From NCBI GenBank assembly GCA_035356615.1, contig DAOQSN010000046.1, forward strand, positions 1 to 35,209: a DNA stretch of 35,209 nucleotides, read 5' to 3'. Positions 14,179 to 22,691 of this stretch are shown piece after piece. This stretch comes from JAKQDH01 sp029558835. GTDB lineage: Bacteria > Planctomycetota > Phycisphaerae > UBA1845. Position numbers and translations under genes: made by a program. Below the pieces are notes generated by a model. That model was not told the DNA's origin, did no database searches, and saw only the letters and a list, made by a program, of their open reading frames with translations. Within the stretch, counting starts at the first letter, position 1; every line of letters begins with the position of its first letter.

Positions 14179-15945
14179 ATGAACTCAACCACGTTGATTC
14201 GCGTCGTTGCCGGCGTCCTCGCCTTCGTCATCATTATCCTCGCTTCTCCCTCCTGCGTCGACCGGAACAAGAACGAGGCGGTCCCCGCGCCCGTCCGCGT
14301 GGACAGCGACTTCTCCAGCGCCCCGGTCTCTCCCGGCGGCACCGGCGGGGTCCCCGACACGGGCGTCGCCTCCGCCGGCGAGGCGACCCAGAGCTTCTTC
14401 ACCGCCTTCCAGCTTGACCCGGAGGCCGAGGACAGCGCCGGCCCGAAGTTCGTCGTCGCCGGCGACATCAACCACGACGGCCTGTTGGATCTCGTCAGCG
14501 CGTGGAACCAGTCGCAGCCCGTACAATTGCACTTGCAGCAACGCGACGGCGACGACCGCATCGCCTTCCGCACGATCACGCTGGCCGGTACCACCCCGGT
14601 GGCCATCGTCGCCGGCGTGGCGCTGGGCTACATCAACAACGACGACTGGCTCGACGTCGTGGTGCTGGTCAAGTCCACCGGTTACACGACGATCTGCCTG
14701 CCTCCACCTCCCGAGGATCCCAGCGAGCCCCGCGGTGACCCTAGCGTTATCGGCGTGCTCGATGGGGAGATCGTCGTCCTCTTCAACCCCGGTGATGCTG
14801 CCCGCGTGCTCGACGGCGACAGTTGGCACGAGCTCATCGTCGTCAACCCGCTGGCCCAGGCCGTCACCGAGGGCATCCACGACCACTACCCCGGTCTTGA
14901 AGCCGCCGAACTGGACACCATGAAGACCAAGCCGGAGTTGGGCGGCTACACGTCTCTGGCCGTCGGCAACCTCGACGGTCGCCCCGGCGATGACATTGTG
15001 GTGGCACTCAATCCCGCGGAGTGTCGCGGCTATCTTCAGAAGCCGCCGATCAATACCGTCGATGTGTATCTCAACCCCGGCGCTGACGTCGTGGAAGGTC
15101 TCACCAACTGGGGAGACCCGGTTTCCGTCGAACACGACGCGCCCAACGTGGCCGCCATCGCCCTGCACGACGTGGACGGCGACGGTGACCTCGACATCGT
15201 CAGTACCTACACGACCTCGGTCTCCCGCAACGTCCGCTGGGCGCGGAACCCGCTCATCCCGCACGCCGAAGGCGGCCCCTCCGGACCGGAAGCCGTCCGG
15301 GCCGGCACCAGCGACGGAGCGCGCTTCCTGGCCGGCGAGTGGCAGTTCCGCCCGATTGGGCAGCTCGACACCGGTGCCGAGGTCATGGCGCTCGGGGACA
15401 TCGACGGCGACGGCCACCAGGACGTGGTCGTTCGCTCGTCCGTCGGTCAACTCGTGCAGTGGTTCCGTCGCCCCAGCGACCGCATCATCGCCCCCGAGTT
15501 TCCACCCAATGATCCCGTGCCCGACCGGCACGATTTCCCCTGGCCGGTCTTCACCCTCACGGAGTTTCGCGATCAGGAGCCGGAGGCCATCGCGTTGGGT
15601 GACCTCACCGGCGACGGGCAACTGGACCTGGTGGTGGCGGCCGAGGGCTCCGTGCTCTGGCTTGACGGCTCCACCGGAGCGTCCGTGTTCGATCCCTGGG
15701 TGGGCAACCCCATCATCAGCGACAACCCGCCGGACTCTACGACTGCGGCCGGCACGACTCCCCCGGCAGGCAGCGGCGTCGGTGTCCAACAGGTCGACAC
15801 CTCAACGCACGTCAACTGTGTGCTCATCGTCGACCTTGACGCCGATGGTCGGCCGGACGTGATCGCCACGCTTGACCGCCGTGCCCGTAGCGGCCTGACC
15901 GACGACCGCCTCGTTTGGTACCGCAACGTGCGGACCGAGGAGTAG
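14179..15945 (+). CDS. Secreted FG-GAP/VCBS repeat protein
   Basis: The 588-residue protein is exported. A hydrophobic segment (LIRVVAGVLAFVIIILA) ends in SPSC, a weak lipobox, so it may be a lipoprotein. Repeats of FG-GAP/VCBS type follow. Each carries a calcium-binding Asp-rich loop such as GDINHDGLLDLV, GYINNDDWLDVVV, DVDGDGDLDIV, GDIDGDGHQDVVV, GDLTGDGQLDLVV and DLDADGRPDVIA, which would form a beta-propeller-like fold. Such proteins act at the cell surface in binding or adhesion; the ligand is unknown. The ATG at 14179 has GGGAG at 8 nt. The gene converges on the kinase gene with only 16 nt between the stops. Confidence 0.82.
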   Translation: MNSTTLIRVVAGVLAFVIIILASPSCVDRNKNEAVPAPVRVDSDFSSAPVSPGGTGGVPDTGVASAGEATQSFFTAFQLDPEAEDSAGPKFVVAGDINHDGLLDLVSAWNQSQPVQLHLQQRDGDDRIAFRTITLAGTTPVAIVAGVALGYINNDDWLDVVVLVKSTGYTTICLPPPPEDPSEPRGDPSVIGVLDGEIVVLFNPGDAARVLDGDSWHELIVVNPLAQAVTEGIHDHYPGLEAAELDTMKTKPELGGYTSLAVGNLDGRPGDDIVVALNPAECRGYLQKPPINTVDVYLNPGADVVEGLTNWGDPVSVEHDAPNVAAIALHDVDGDGDLDIVSTYTTSVSRNVRWARNPLIPHAEGGPSGPEAVRAGTSDGARFLAGEWQFRPIGQLDTGAEVMALGDIDGDGHQDVVVRSSVGQLVQWFRRPSDRIIAPEFPPNDPVPDRHDFPWPVFTLTEFRDQEPEAIALGDLTGDGQLDLVVAAEGSVLWLDGSTGASVFDPWVGNPIISDNPPDSTTAAGTTPPAGSGVGVQQVDTSTHVNCVLIVDLDADGRPDVIATLDRRARSGLTDDRLVWYRNVRTEE

Positions 15946-15961
15946 CCGCCGCCGCGGCCGC

Positions 15962-18454
15962 CTACGGCCTCCACCACGCGCTGGCATACGTCCGGCGCGT
16001 AGCTCTGCCGGGGTGCAGTGACGAAGTGCCGTCGGCCGGGCTCACCGGCTCCGGCTTGCGGTCCTCGCCCGCACGCCCGGAGGGGGTGCTTGCTGGAGTC
16101 CCCGCGGCGCCCTGCTCGGCCTCGCCCGGTCCCTTCTGCTGTTCCCCCAGGCGTGCTTTGGCCAGCGTCGTGACAAACTGCCCCAACATAGCCTCGGTGC
16201 GACCCGCCAGGTCCATGGATTGCTTGAAGTCCGCCGCCGCTTCGGCGTACCGCCCCAACGCCGCCAGCAACTCCCCACGCAGGGCCAGGGCGTCCGCGTT
16301 CGTCGGCTCCACCGTCAGCACCCGAGATACGTCACCGGCTGCATCCTCCAGATGCCCGTCCGCCCGATGCACGACTGCCCGACCCAGCAACGCCACCGGA
16401 TGGTCAGGCGATAGCGTCAACGTACTGTTGAACTCCAGCAACGCCTCCATGGCCCGGCCGGCATGCAGCAGGTCCAGCCCCCGCAGGGTGCGCGCCCAGA
16501 TCGACAGCCCGTCCAGCTTGAGGGCCGCCTCACAGTCGGCCAGACTACCCTCGGTATCCCCGCTCAGCAGACGCGCCAGCCCCCGCCACACGTAGCCCAT
16601 CTCCGCCTCCGGACGCAGGGTGAGCAGGACCTCGGCCTCCCGCAACATACCGGCGTGGTCTTGTGCCTGACAGGACCACAAAGCCCGTAGCATGTGGGCC
16701 TCAACGTCGTTGGGGTTCAGCCTCAGCGCGGCCTCCACCAACCGCAGCGCTTCCGCCGGGTCCGCGGCCGTCCGGGCCTGGTCGAGGAGCACCTGCCGCT
16801 CGTCCACCCCGGGACCGAGATTGACGAGGTCCACCGGCGCCGCCCGCTGTGGGTACACTGCCTCGATGTAGTCCCGGGCGACGCGTCGCGCCAGCCCCAA
16901 TGGGGTGCCAACCTCCGTGCTGCTCGCACCGCCGCCCCGCACCGTACCGCTGGCAGAGACCACCTGCTGGCCCGTCTGCACCAGGTTCTCCACGACGGGT
17001 CCCACCGTGCTGGCTCCGGCCTCCAACAGGGACCGACCGGCCGCCAGCGACGGCAACCCCAGCATCTGAAGCAACAAGTAGTCACGTTCCGCCTTCGCCT
17101 GCTCTGCCTCCTGCTCCAGTGCCTCCACGCGGGTCTGGGCATGCTCCACTGCGGTCGTTTGCTGCTGCACCGTGCTGCGCGTCATCAAGAGGGCGGAACC
17201 CAACGCCAGCGCCACCACGGCCGCCGCCGACGTCAACAGCGCCAACTGGTGCCGGCTGACGAACTTCCCCGTTCGCACCAGGGCGCCCGCCCGGCGGGCC
17301 GCGATCGGCTGTCGGGCCAGGAATGCCCGCAAGTCCGTCGCCATGTCCCGGCCCCGCTGGTAGCGGCGCTCCGGGGTCTTCTCCATCGCCTTCAGGCAGA
17401 TGGTCTCCAGGTCCACCGGCACGCGCGGGTCGTGGACCCGCGGGGGTACCGGATCCTCGTTCAGCACCATGCTGATCACACGCTCACGCGTGTCGCCGGG
17501 GTAGGGTGGGCGCAACGTGAGCCACTCATACAACGTGGCCCCCAGCGAGTAGATGTCGGTGCGGTCGTCCACCGCCTCCGGGTTCCCCGAAAGCTGTTCC
17601 CGGGACATGTACAACGGTGACCCGATCAACTCACCGCTGACGGTCACCCCCGGCTCCTCCGCCAGACGGGCCAGCCCGAAGTCGGAGACCATCATCCGCC
17701 CATCATGCCCCAGCATCAGGTTGTGCGGTTTGATGTCTCGATGAATCACGCCCTGACCGTGGGCGTAATCCAGCGCGTCGGCTACGGCCGCGATGTGCCG
17801 CGCCACCAGTTGGAAGTGCTCGGCATCACGCTGCACGGCGCACGCAATGGACTCCGTGGCCGGATGCTCCGCGGGAACGTGGATCGAGCCCGACCCCGCC
17901 GCGGACGACGCGACGTCCCCCGGCGGGGTGGATCCGGCGGCGTTAGCCGACGTTCCGCCCCCGGTCCCACTGCCGCCCGACGCCCCCTCGGGTAGCCGGA
18001 CCGCGACGGTCTCCTCGCTATCAGCATCACCCGCGTTTGCTCCGAGCTGGGCCTGGGCCGCGGCGATGATCTGGTGCAGGCTGAGCCCGTCGACGTATTC
18101 CATCGCGTAGAAGTAGTGACCACGCTCGTGCCCGAGCGCGTGAATCGGAATGATGTGCTGGTGATGCAGCTTGGCCGCCGCCTGCGCCTCACGCTGAAAA
18201 CGCACAATGGCCGCCGGCGACTCGCTGACGTGCCGCGCGAGTACCTTCAGCGCGACGATGCGGCACAACGAGCGCTGCCAAGCCTCGTAGACCGTGCCCA
18301 TGCCGCCCCGGCCGATCTCGCGTCGCAACTCGAAATCGCCCAGGCTCTGCACCTGCAAACCGGCCTCCGGGCCCAGCAGAGTGCCCACGTCCCGCGCCTC
18401 GCCGCCACGGGTCGGATTGTGAGGCGTTCCTTCAACCACACCCACGCCCCTCAC
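15962..18454 (-). CDS. Membrane Ser/Thr protein kinase with TPR domain
   Basis: The 830-residue protein combines a PknB-type kinase, one transmembrane helix (about 404-424) and a C-terminal TPR region. Catalytic elements are complete: the Gly-rich loop IGRGGMGTV (47-55), Lys70 in ALKVL, Asp240 in HRDIKPHN and DFG at 258-260. An unusual Gly/Ser/Ala-rich insertion of about 70 residues (135-205) lies inside the kinase fold between the hinge and the helix before HRD. After the membrane helix come a Gln/Glu-rich coiled-coil stretch and several TPRs. The start is a GTG at 18454; the nearby ATG at 18458 is out of frame. This is a large family in Planctomycetota. Substrate is unknown. Confidence 0.88.
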   Translation of the reverse strand: MRGVGVVEGTPHNPTRGGEARDVGTLLGPEAGLQVQSLGDFELRREIGRGGMGTVYEAWQRSLCRIVALKVLARHVSESPAAIVRFQREAQAAAKLHHQHIIPIHALGHERGHYFYAMEYVDGLSLHQIIAAAQAQLGANAGDADSEETVAVRLPEGASGGSGTGGGTSANAAGSTPPGDVASSAAGSGSIHVPAEHPATESIACAVQRDAEHFQLVARHIAAVADALDYAHGQGVIHRDIKPHNLMLGHDGRMMVSDFGLARLAEEPGVTVSGELIGSPLYMSREQLSGNPEAVDDRTDIYSLGATLYEWLTLRPPYPGDTRERVISMVLNEDPVPPRVHDPRVPVDLETICLKAMEKTPERRYQRGRDMATDLRAFLARQPIAARRAGALVRTGKFVSRHQLALLTSAAAVVALALGSALLMTRSTVQQQTTAVEHAQTRVEALEQEAEQAKAERDYLLLQMLGLPSLAAGRSLLEAGASTVGPVVENLVQTGQQVVSASGTVRGGGASSTEVGTPLGLARRVARDYIEAVYPQRAAPVDLVNLGPGVDERQVLLDQARTAADPAEALRLVEAALRLNPNDVEAHMLRALWSCQAQDHAGMLREAEVLLTLRPEAEMGYVWRGLARLLSGDTEGSLADCEAALKLDGLSIWARTLRGLDLLHAGRAMEALLEFNSTLTLSPDHPVALLGRAVVHRADGHLEDAAGDVSRVLTVEPTNADALALRGELLAALGRYAEAAADFKQSMDLAGRTEAMLGQFVTTLAKARLGEQQKGPGEAEQGAAGTPASTPSGRAGEDRKPEPVSPADGTSSLHPGRATRRTYASAWWRP

Positions 18455-19121
18455 CCATACCCACCTGCTCTGTCAGGGGGGCTGCTGCCCTTCACCCGTC
18501 CGGGTCCCGTACCGCCCAGCCCGCGGCGCGTTCCCCACTACGACCAGCGTCCCCCATTTGCACGCTTGCGGCAATGCGAATTCGCCCAGTTGATTATAAC
18601 CGCTTGTTACCGGCCCGTTTCGAACGATCCGCAACATCCATCGGCGGCCCGGTCGGGCACCCGCGCCGGCCCCCGGTGGGCGGCTTCTGGCCCCCTCTCC
18701 CGCCGGGAGAGGGTAGCGGCGAGGGCGGCGGCGGCGAAGGCCCCCCGGATGTCCAACCGGCCCCCCCAACACGCGGAAGACGCTGAACGCATACGGCTGC
18801 CAGGGCCTGCCGCGCAAGTTGCCGCACCTGCCACCCTTAGCAGCCCGTTGAAGAAGTAGCGTCGGCCCCCTGCGGCCGACGTAGAACGCCTCTGACGCAC
18901 GGATCGTCGAGGATACCAGCGCTGACGAGGCTCTCCTCAACACGCTGTTAGGAAGCCCGCGCCGGCCCACGAGTTCCTCGACAGCCCGGCAACCACGCCC
19001 AGCGCCCGGCCGCGCTCCGGCGGGTGGACCGTGTGCACCACTCAGATGCGGTCGCCAGGCAACCCCGGGAACCGTCGCGCCCGCAGGTCACTCCTACAAA
19101 GACATTCGCCGTCGGCCGGCG
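18455..19121. other. Intergenic region with palindromic repeats
   Basis: This 667-nt region has no supported gene. It contains the REP-like hairpin at 18693-18713 and a second GC hairpin at 18859-18882 (GTCGGCC / GGCCGAC). The kinase promoter should lie near 18480-18600, where AT content rises, but no clear boxes were seen. Confidence 0.5.
18693..18713. repeat. REP-like palindrome, copy 2
   Basis: Perfect 9-bp stem CCCTCTCCC / GGGAGAGGG with a GCC loop, followed by a GGCGAGGGCGG tail. Confidence 0.65.
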
Positions 19122-19667
19122 TTAGCGGCCGCGCGCTGCGAAACCACCGGGACCGCTCCTCGAGGCAAACTCGCCCGCCCGGTACCTTGCGCCCAGTTCC
19201 AGGTAGCTCCGCACCACGTGGTCAATCGCTTCCAGATCGCGCTGGCCCACCTCCCGCACGACCCGCCCGGGCGTCCCCATCACGACTTTGCCATCGGGAA
19301 CCACCGTGCCCGGAGTGAGCACCGCGCCTGCCGCTACAATACATCGGCTGCCGATCTCGCAATGGTCCAGCACGATGGCGCCGATTCCAATCAACGTCCG
19401 CGCGCCGATGCGCCGACCGTGCACGACGGCGCGATGACCGATTCCCACGTCGTCACCGATCTCCATGTCCACGCCGTGCGGCGTATGAATGATCGTGCCG
19501 TCCTGCACGTTTACCCGCGCGCCGATGCGGATGCGGGCAATGTCCGCCCGGATCACCACCTGATGCATCACCGTGCATCCGTCGCCCAACATGACGTCAC
19601 CGGCGACAACGGCGGAATCCGCAATGAAGACATCCTGCCCCACGGACGATTGCGGCCTTTGGTCCAT
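19122..19667 (-). CDS. Gamma-carbonic-anhydrase-like hexapeptide-repeat protein
   Basis: The 181-residue protein folds as a left-handed beta-helix of hexapeptide repeats (for example FIADSAVVAGDVMLGDGC and IGARTLIGIGAIVLDHCEIG), with a C-terminal helix (DLEAIDHVVRSYLELGARY). It belongs to the gamma-carbonic-anhydrase/YrdA/PaaY family. All three metal-ligand histidines expected in this family can be placed: H61 (TIIHT), H78 (IGHRAVVHG) and H83. Zinc binding as a trimer is therefore likely. Real carbonic anhydrase activity is variable in this family. The ATG at 19667 follows GAGAGGAG closely. The open frame extends far upstream without family resemblance and is not used. Confidence 0.88.
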   Translation of the reverse strand: MDQRPQSSVGQDVFIADSAVVAGDVMLGDGCTVMHQVVIRADIARIRIGARVNVQDGTIIHTPHGVDMEIGDDVGIGHRAVVHGRRIGARTLIGIGAIVLDHCEIGSRCIVAAGAVLTPGTVVPDGKVVMGTPGRVVREVGQRDLEAIDHVVRSYLELGARYRAGEFASRSGPGGFAARGR

Positions 19668-20208
19668 ACGCTCCTCTCGGTGTTCGCTCGGTGGGCCCGC
19701 ACCGTCCCCATATACTAGACGTGCGGCTGTCCCGGCCACCGTCAGCTTCCGTACAGGATTGTAGGTATACCGACGGCGAGCCGAAAGCGCGATCCGAAGA
19801 ATCCGCCCGCGCCACAGGCGCCGGTGCGCACTCGGTGGCAACGCTGCCTCTCGACGAAGGGTCCCAGAAGTGACGCCGGACCCGGCGCTTACATGTTTAC
19901 GACATTCGGCGCCGAACCCGCCATGCGCTCGCGCGGCACCGGCGGCGCGGGGGTGCCGCAGCCCATCCAGGTCGCAGCACGCGATTCGGTGCCGCGGGTC
20001 CGAACCGTGACCCTGAGGGAGTGGGTGAACCCCAGCCCCGGTGGGGCAACGCGCCGAATCCTGTCCGTGACGCACGACACCCCGAGAACCCCGACGTAGT
20101 GCGTGCGAGGGAACTTCCTGGCGGCACGGTTTGTTGGGAGTGCAGGTGCGAAACGACCTGTGCTGTGGTCGTGCGTCCGCCGCCATCCGGCGAGGTTGCA
20201 CCTTGAAC
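19668..20208. other. Intergenic region without recognised features
   Basis: This 541-nt region between two minus-strand genes has no supported gene. TATACTAG near 19711-19718 is the most AT-rich spot and may belong to the promoter of the downstream beta-helix gene, but a matching -35 box was not identified. Confidence 0.4.
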
Positions 20209-21255
20209 CTATGACCCGCCCGCGGACTGGGTGGGCGTTTGCCGGTCGGAAAGGAGTACCGTGTCCGGGTCCTGGCTTGACGACTCGTATCGGGCGATGA
20301 GCTTGCGAATACGCGGCTGGTCGGGATCAACCTCCAGAGACCTATGCCAGTACTCCAGAGCCTCGGCCCGCACGTCGGTACGCGTGGCGTCCTCCAGGTA
20401 GCGAAGCATGCAGATGGACCCCAACCCTGCGTACGACCGTGTCAGACCCTTGTCGCACGCAATCGCATCCCGATACGCAACCTCGGCCGCGTCGAAGTCC
20501 CGCATCCGGAACAGGCAGTAACCCAACGCCTCATGCGCTACCCCGAGTTGCGGGTCCATCCGAACGGCACGTTGCAGCGTCCCTCTGGCCAACTTCAGTC
20601 TGTTTTGATTTACGTAAGTGTGCGCAAGGTTCACCAACACCAGCGGCTGACGGTTGTCGCGTTCCAACGCCTCTTTGTAGGCCCGGATCGCCTCATAGTA
20701 CTTACCCTGTGAGTCGAGCGTCACCCCGAGGTTGACGTAGGAGCTGGGCTGGTCCGGATCGACGGCTATGGCCCGCTCAAACCGCTCCACCGCTTGGTCG
20801 TAGTCTCCGAGTTGTTGATAGCAGGCTCCGAGGTTGAGTTGTGCCTCGAAATGGTCCGGCTGCAGCTCGGTCGCGTGCAAATACGCCTGCACCGCGTCGC
20901 GCAGGCGGCTGCTGAAGTGGTAAAGCTGTGCCAAGTTCAGCGTGTCGTCGAACGAGAACGGGTTCCGCCGGATGGCCTCCAGGAAGCACGCAATCGCGTG
21001 CTCGTAATCACCCATGCGACGGTAGATCGTCCCCATGCGCGACGGGGCCGCTGCCAGCTTCGGGGAGAGCTGGCTGGCTTTCTCAAACTCGACCAAGGCC
21101 CTGTCCAAGTTGTCCTGCGCCAGTAGCTTCTCCCCCCGGTCCAAGTGATAGTCCGCTTGGACCTTATGCACAACGTGACAACCTGAAGTGGTCGCCAGAC
21201 ACGGCAGCATGCCGGCGAGGGCGAGCAGGTAGAGGCACGGGTGTCGCAAACGCAT
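20209..21255 (-). CDS. TPR-repeat lipoprotein
   Basis: The 348-residue protein begins with a lipoprotein-type signal (LRHPCLYLLALAGMLPCLATTSGC, putative acylated Cys26). About eight tetratricopeptide repeats follow in series from residue 37 to 320, for example GDYEHAIACFLEAIRRNP, GDYDQAVERFERAIAVDP and GKYYEAIRAYKEALERD. TPR solenoids hold protein partners; the partner is unknown. The start at 21255 is chosen because it puts the signal peptide at the N-terminus. In-frame starts at 21282 and 21387 would add 9-44 non-signal residues. It probably anchors in a membrane facing the periplasm. Confidence 0.83.
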   Translation of the reverse strand: MRLRHPCLYLLALAGMLPCLATTSGCHVVHKVQADYHLDRGEKLLAQDNLDRALVEFEKASQLSPKLAAAPSRMGTIYRRMGDYEHAIACFLEAIRRNPFSFDDTLNLAQLYHFSSRLRDAVQAYLHATELQPDHFEAQLNLGACYQQLGDYDQAVERFERAIAVDPDQPSSYVNLGVTLDSQGKYYEAIRAYKEALERDNRQPLVLVNLAHTYVNQNRLKLARGTLQRAVRMDPQLGVAHEALGYCLFRMRDFDAAEVAYRDAIACDKGLTRSYAGLGSICMLRYLEDATRTDVRAEALEYWHRSLEVDPDQPRIRKLIARYESSSQDPDTVLLSDRQTPTQSAGGS

Positions 21256-21608
21256 ACCGAACGCCGCCTCAGGCTGCCGCATGGTTACTTGCGCCACCTT
21301 GGATGCGCCCGCACCAAGTCGGAAGACCACGGTGGATGCCGCGAGGAGCATAGATCTAGCTGAGCTTGGCATATGAGGGAACCTCATCTTCCCGCATGCC
21401 CCGGGCGATGCGGGGCTGGAACGCAGGGCACCGGACCGGCCCCACGACGATTATCGGCCCAACGACTTACGGGGTCCAGTTGACTTATCCAACCGAGGTT
21501 GACCGTCCCGGTGGGGGCGGCCAGGGCGGGTGAGTTTCCCTGTGTCCCTGCGCTGCTGTATAGTCGTGGCCGAACCGAACCTGTGGAGACCCGTTGGGAG
21601 AGGCCGCC
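21256..21608. other. Divergent intergenic region
   Basis: This 353-nt region separates the TPR lipoprotein from the DUF1844 gene. TATAGT at about 21556 could be a -10 box for the plus-strand gene. No convincing -35 box or other gene was seen. Confidence 0.4.
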
Positions 21609-22037
21609 ATGTCCGACGTTGAGGAGCCCCTGGGATTTCAGATTGACGACGACTGGAAGAGCGAGGCCGCCCGGGAGAAGAAGCGGCTGGCCGAGCAGGA
21701 GCGCGCGGCGGGCGGCCCCGACAGGCCCGACACCCCAACCCGGGCCGATTTCCTCGACCTCCTGAACGCCATTGCCCTTCAGGCTGCCATTGGGTTGGGC
21801 GGGGCCAAGGGCCCCTCCGGCGAATACATTCCCCCCAACCCGGCCTTGGCGAGGCACCACATCGACCTGCTGACGGTGCTGGAGGAGAAGACCAAAGGCA
21901 ACCTGACCCCGGAAGAGGCGCGGACGCTCGAGGCGGTTCTGTACGAGTTCCGCATGCAGTTCGTCCAACGGACCATGGGTGCCCCCGCGCCGCCACCGGA
22001 GGGCGGTCCCGGCTCCGCCCCGCAGAGACCTCGCTAG
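21609..22037 (+). CDS. DUF1844 domain protein
   Basis: The 142-residue protein is recognised as DUF1844 from DFLDLLNAIALQAAIGLGG and the downstream ARHHIDLLTVLEEKTKG and LTPEEARTLEAVLYEFRMQFV, which form a helical core (about 47-125). The N-terminus is charged and probably flexible; the C-terminus is Pro/Gly-rich. The family is found in Planctomycetota, Acidobacteria and related phyla, and its function is unknown. The ATG at 21609 is preceded by GGGAGAGG. It stands alone, with no operon partner. Confidence 0.85.
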   Translation: MSDVEEPLGFQIDDDWKSEAAREKKRLAEQERAAGGPDRPDTPTRADFLDLLNAIALQAAIGLGGAKGPSGEYIPPNPALARHHIDLLTVLEEKTKGNLTPEEARTLEAVLYEFRMQFVQRTMGAPAPPPEGGPGSAPQRPR

Positions 22038-22205
22038 CACTGCGCCGGGCACCCAGTGGCAGGCATCGAGTTCGCGCCGCCGCGGATCACCGCTCGCGGG
22101 GTCCGGCCGCCGTTGTCTCCTTGTCAGTTTCCCTGAGGTGTGGAGCTGCCCGGCGTACGTTCCGCTGCCTCATCCACCGCGCACACCCACGCCCGCGGTA
22201 CTGGA

Positions 22206-22378
22206 CCCCTCTCCCGCGTACCTGTTTAGCGTGGGTGCCATGCCCTCACCCGCCGCAGGCGGGGGTGGGCATGTGCTGCGGCAGGCAGAGGCATGCTTAC
22301 CCGCGACCGCGGTCGCGGGAAAGCATGGCACCCGCCACGCCGGGGACGCTAAACACGTGCTCTCCGGCGGGAGAGGGG
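22206..22378. repeat. 173-nt nested palindrome
   Basis: Three arm pairs are nested in order: 22206-22217 with 22367-22378 (CCCCTCTCCCGC), 22224-22232 with 22346-22354 (GTTTAGCGT) and 22233-22243 with 22323-22333 (GGGTGCCATGC). The centre contains further stems, including a perfect 20-nt palindrome at 22300-22319. Confidence 0.7.
22291..22321 (+). repeat. 31-nt repeat also found at 12545-12575
   Basis: 28 of 31 positions match the copy in the Hsp20 cluster. Here it forms one arm of the large palindrome's core. Confidence 0.65.
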
Positions 22379-22389
22379 TAGGGGTGAGG
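22361..22389. repeat. REP-like palindrome tail, copy 3
   Basis: CTCTCCGGCGGGAGAG followed by GGGTAGGGGTGAGGG, the same layout as at 14.0 and 18.7 kb. Confidence 0.6.
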
Positions 22390-22516
22390 GCCGCAGAGGC
22401 GGGGCGCGCCTGGTGGTGTAGACGCACGCGTGCCGACCACACACAGGACGCCGGACAGGTACGTCGCTCGGGTCTCTGTCGCGAAGTACGAACTTGCCCA
22501 CTGGCTTGGGCGCCGC

Positions 22517-22554
22517 AAAAAACGCGAGCTTTCGAGTTGCATGACCTCGCGTTT
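22517..22554 (-). terminator. Hairpin with minus-strand T-tract
   Basis: AAACGCGAG (22520-22528) pairs with CTCGCGTTT (22546-22554). Read on the minus strand the stem runs into a TTTTTT tract. No minus-strand gene ends here, so its role is unclear; it could instead be part of the 5' leader of the aminotransferase mRNA. Confidence 0.4.
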
Positions 22555-22691
22555 CGTGGTAGATATACGTGCCGTCCGAACGCTCCGGCCCCGGTCGGAT
22601 TCCACGTGGGAGTCGGCGCCTGGCGCCGGAACACCCGGAACCAGAGGGAGCTGGTTCCAGCCCTCGCGTCTCGCAAACAAGGAGGTTCCCC

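Larger units (their letters stand above)
22038..22691. other. Intergenic region dominated by palindromic repeats
   Basis: This 654-nt region lies upstream of the aminotransferase. It holds a nested palindrome of 173 nt (22206-22378), a repeat shared with 12545-12575, a REP-like tail and a hairpin with a minus-strand T-tract (22517-22554). Short open frames here have no supporting evidence. Confidence 0.6.

Noticed and set aside
19668..20330. Long upstream extension of the beta-helix gene
   Set aside because: The extra 220 residues show no resemblance to the family, and a good site lies before the ATG at 19667.
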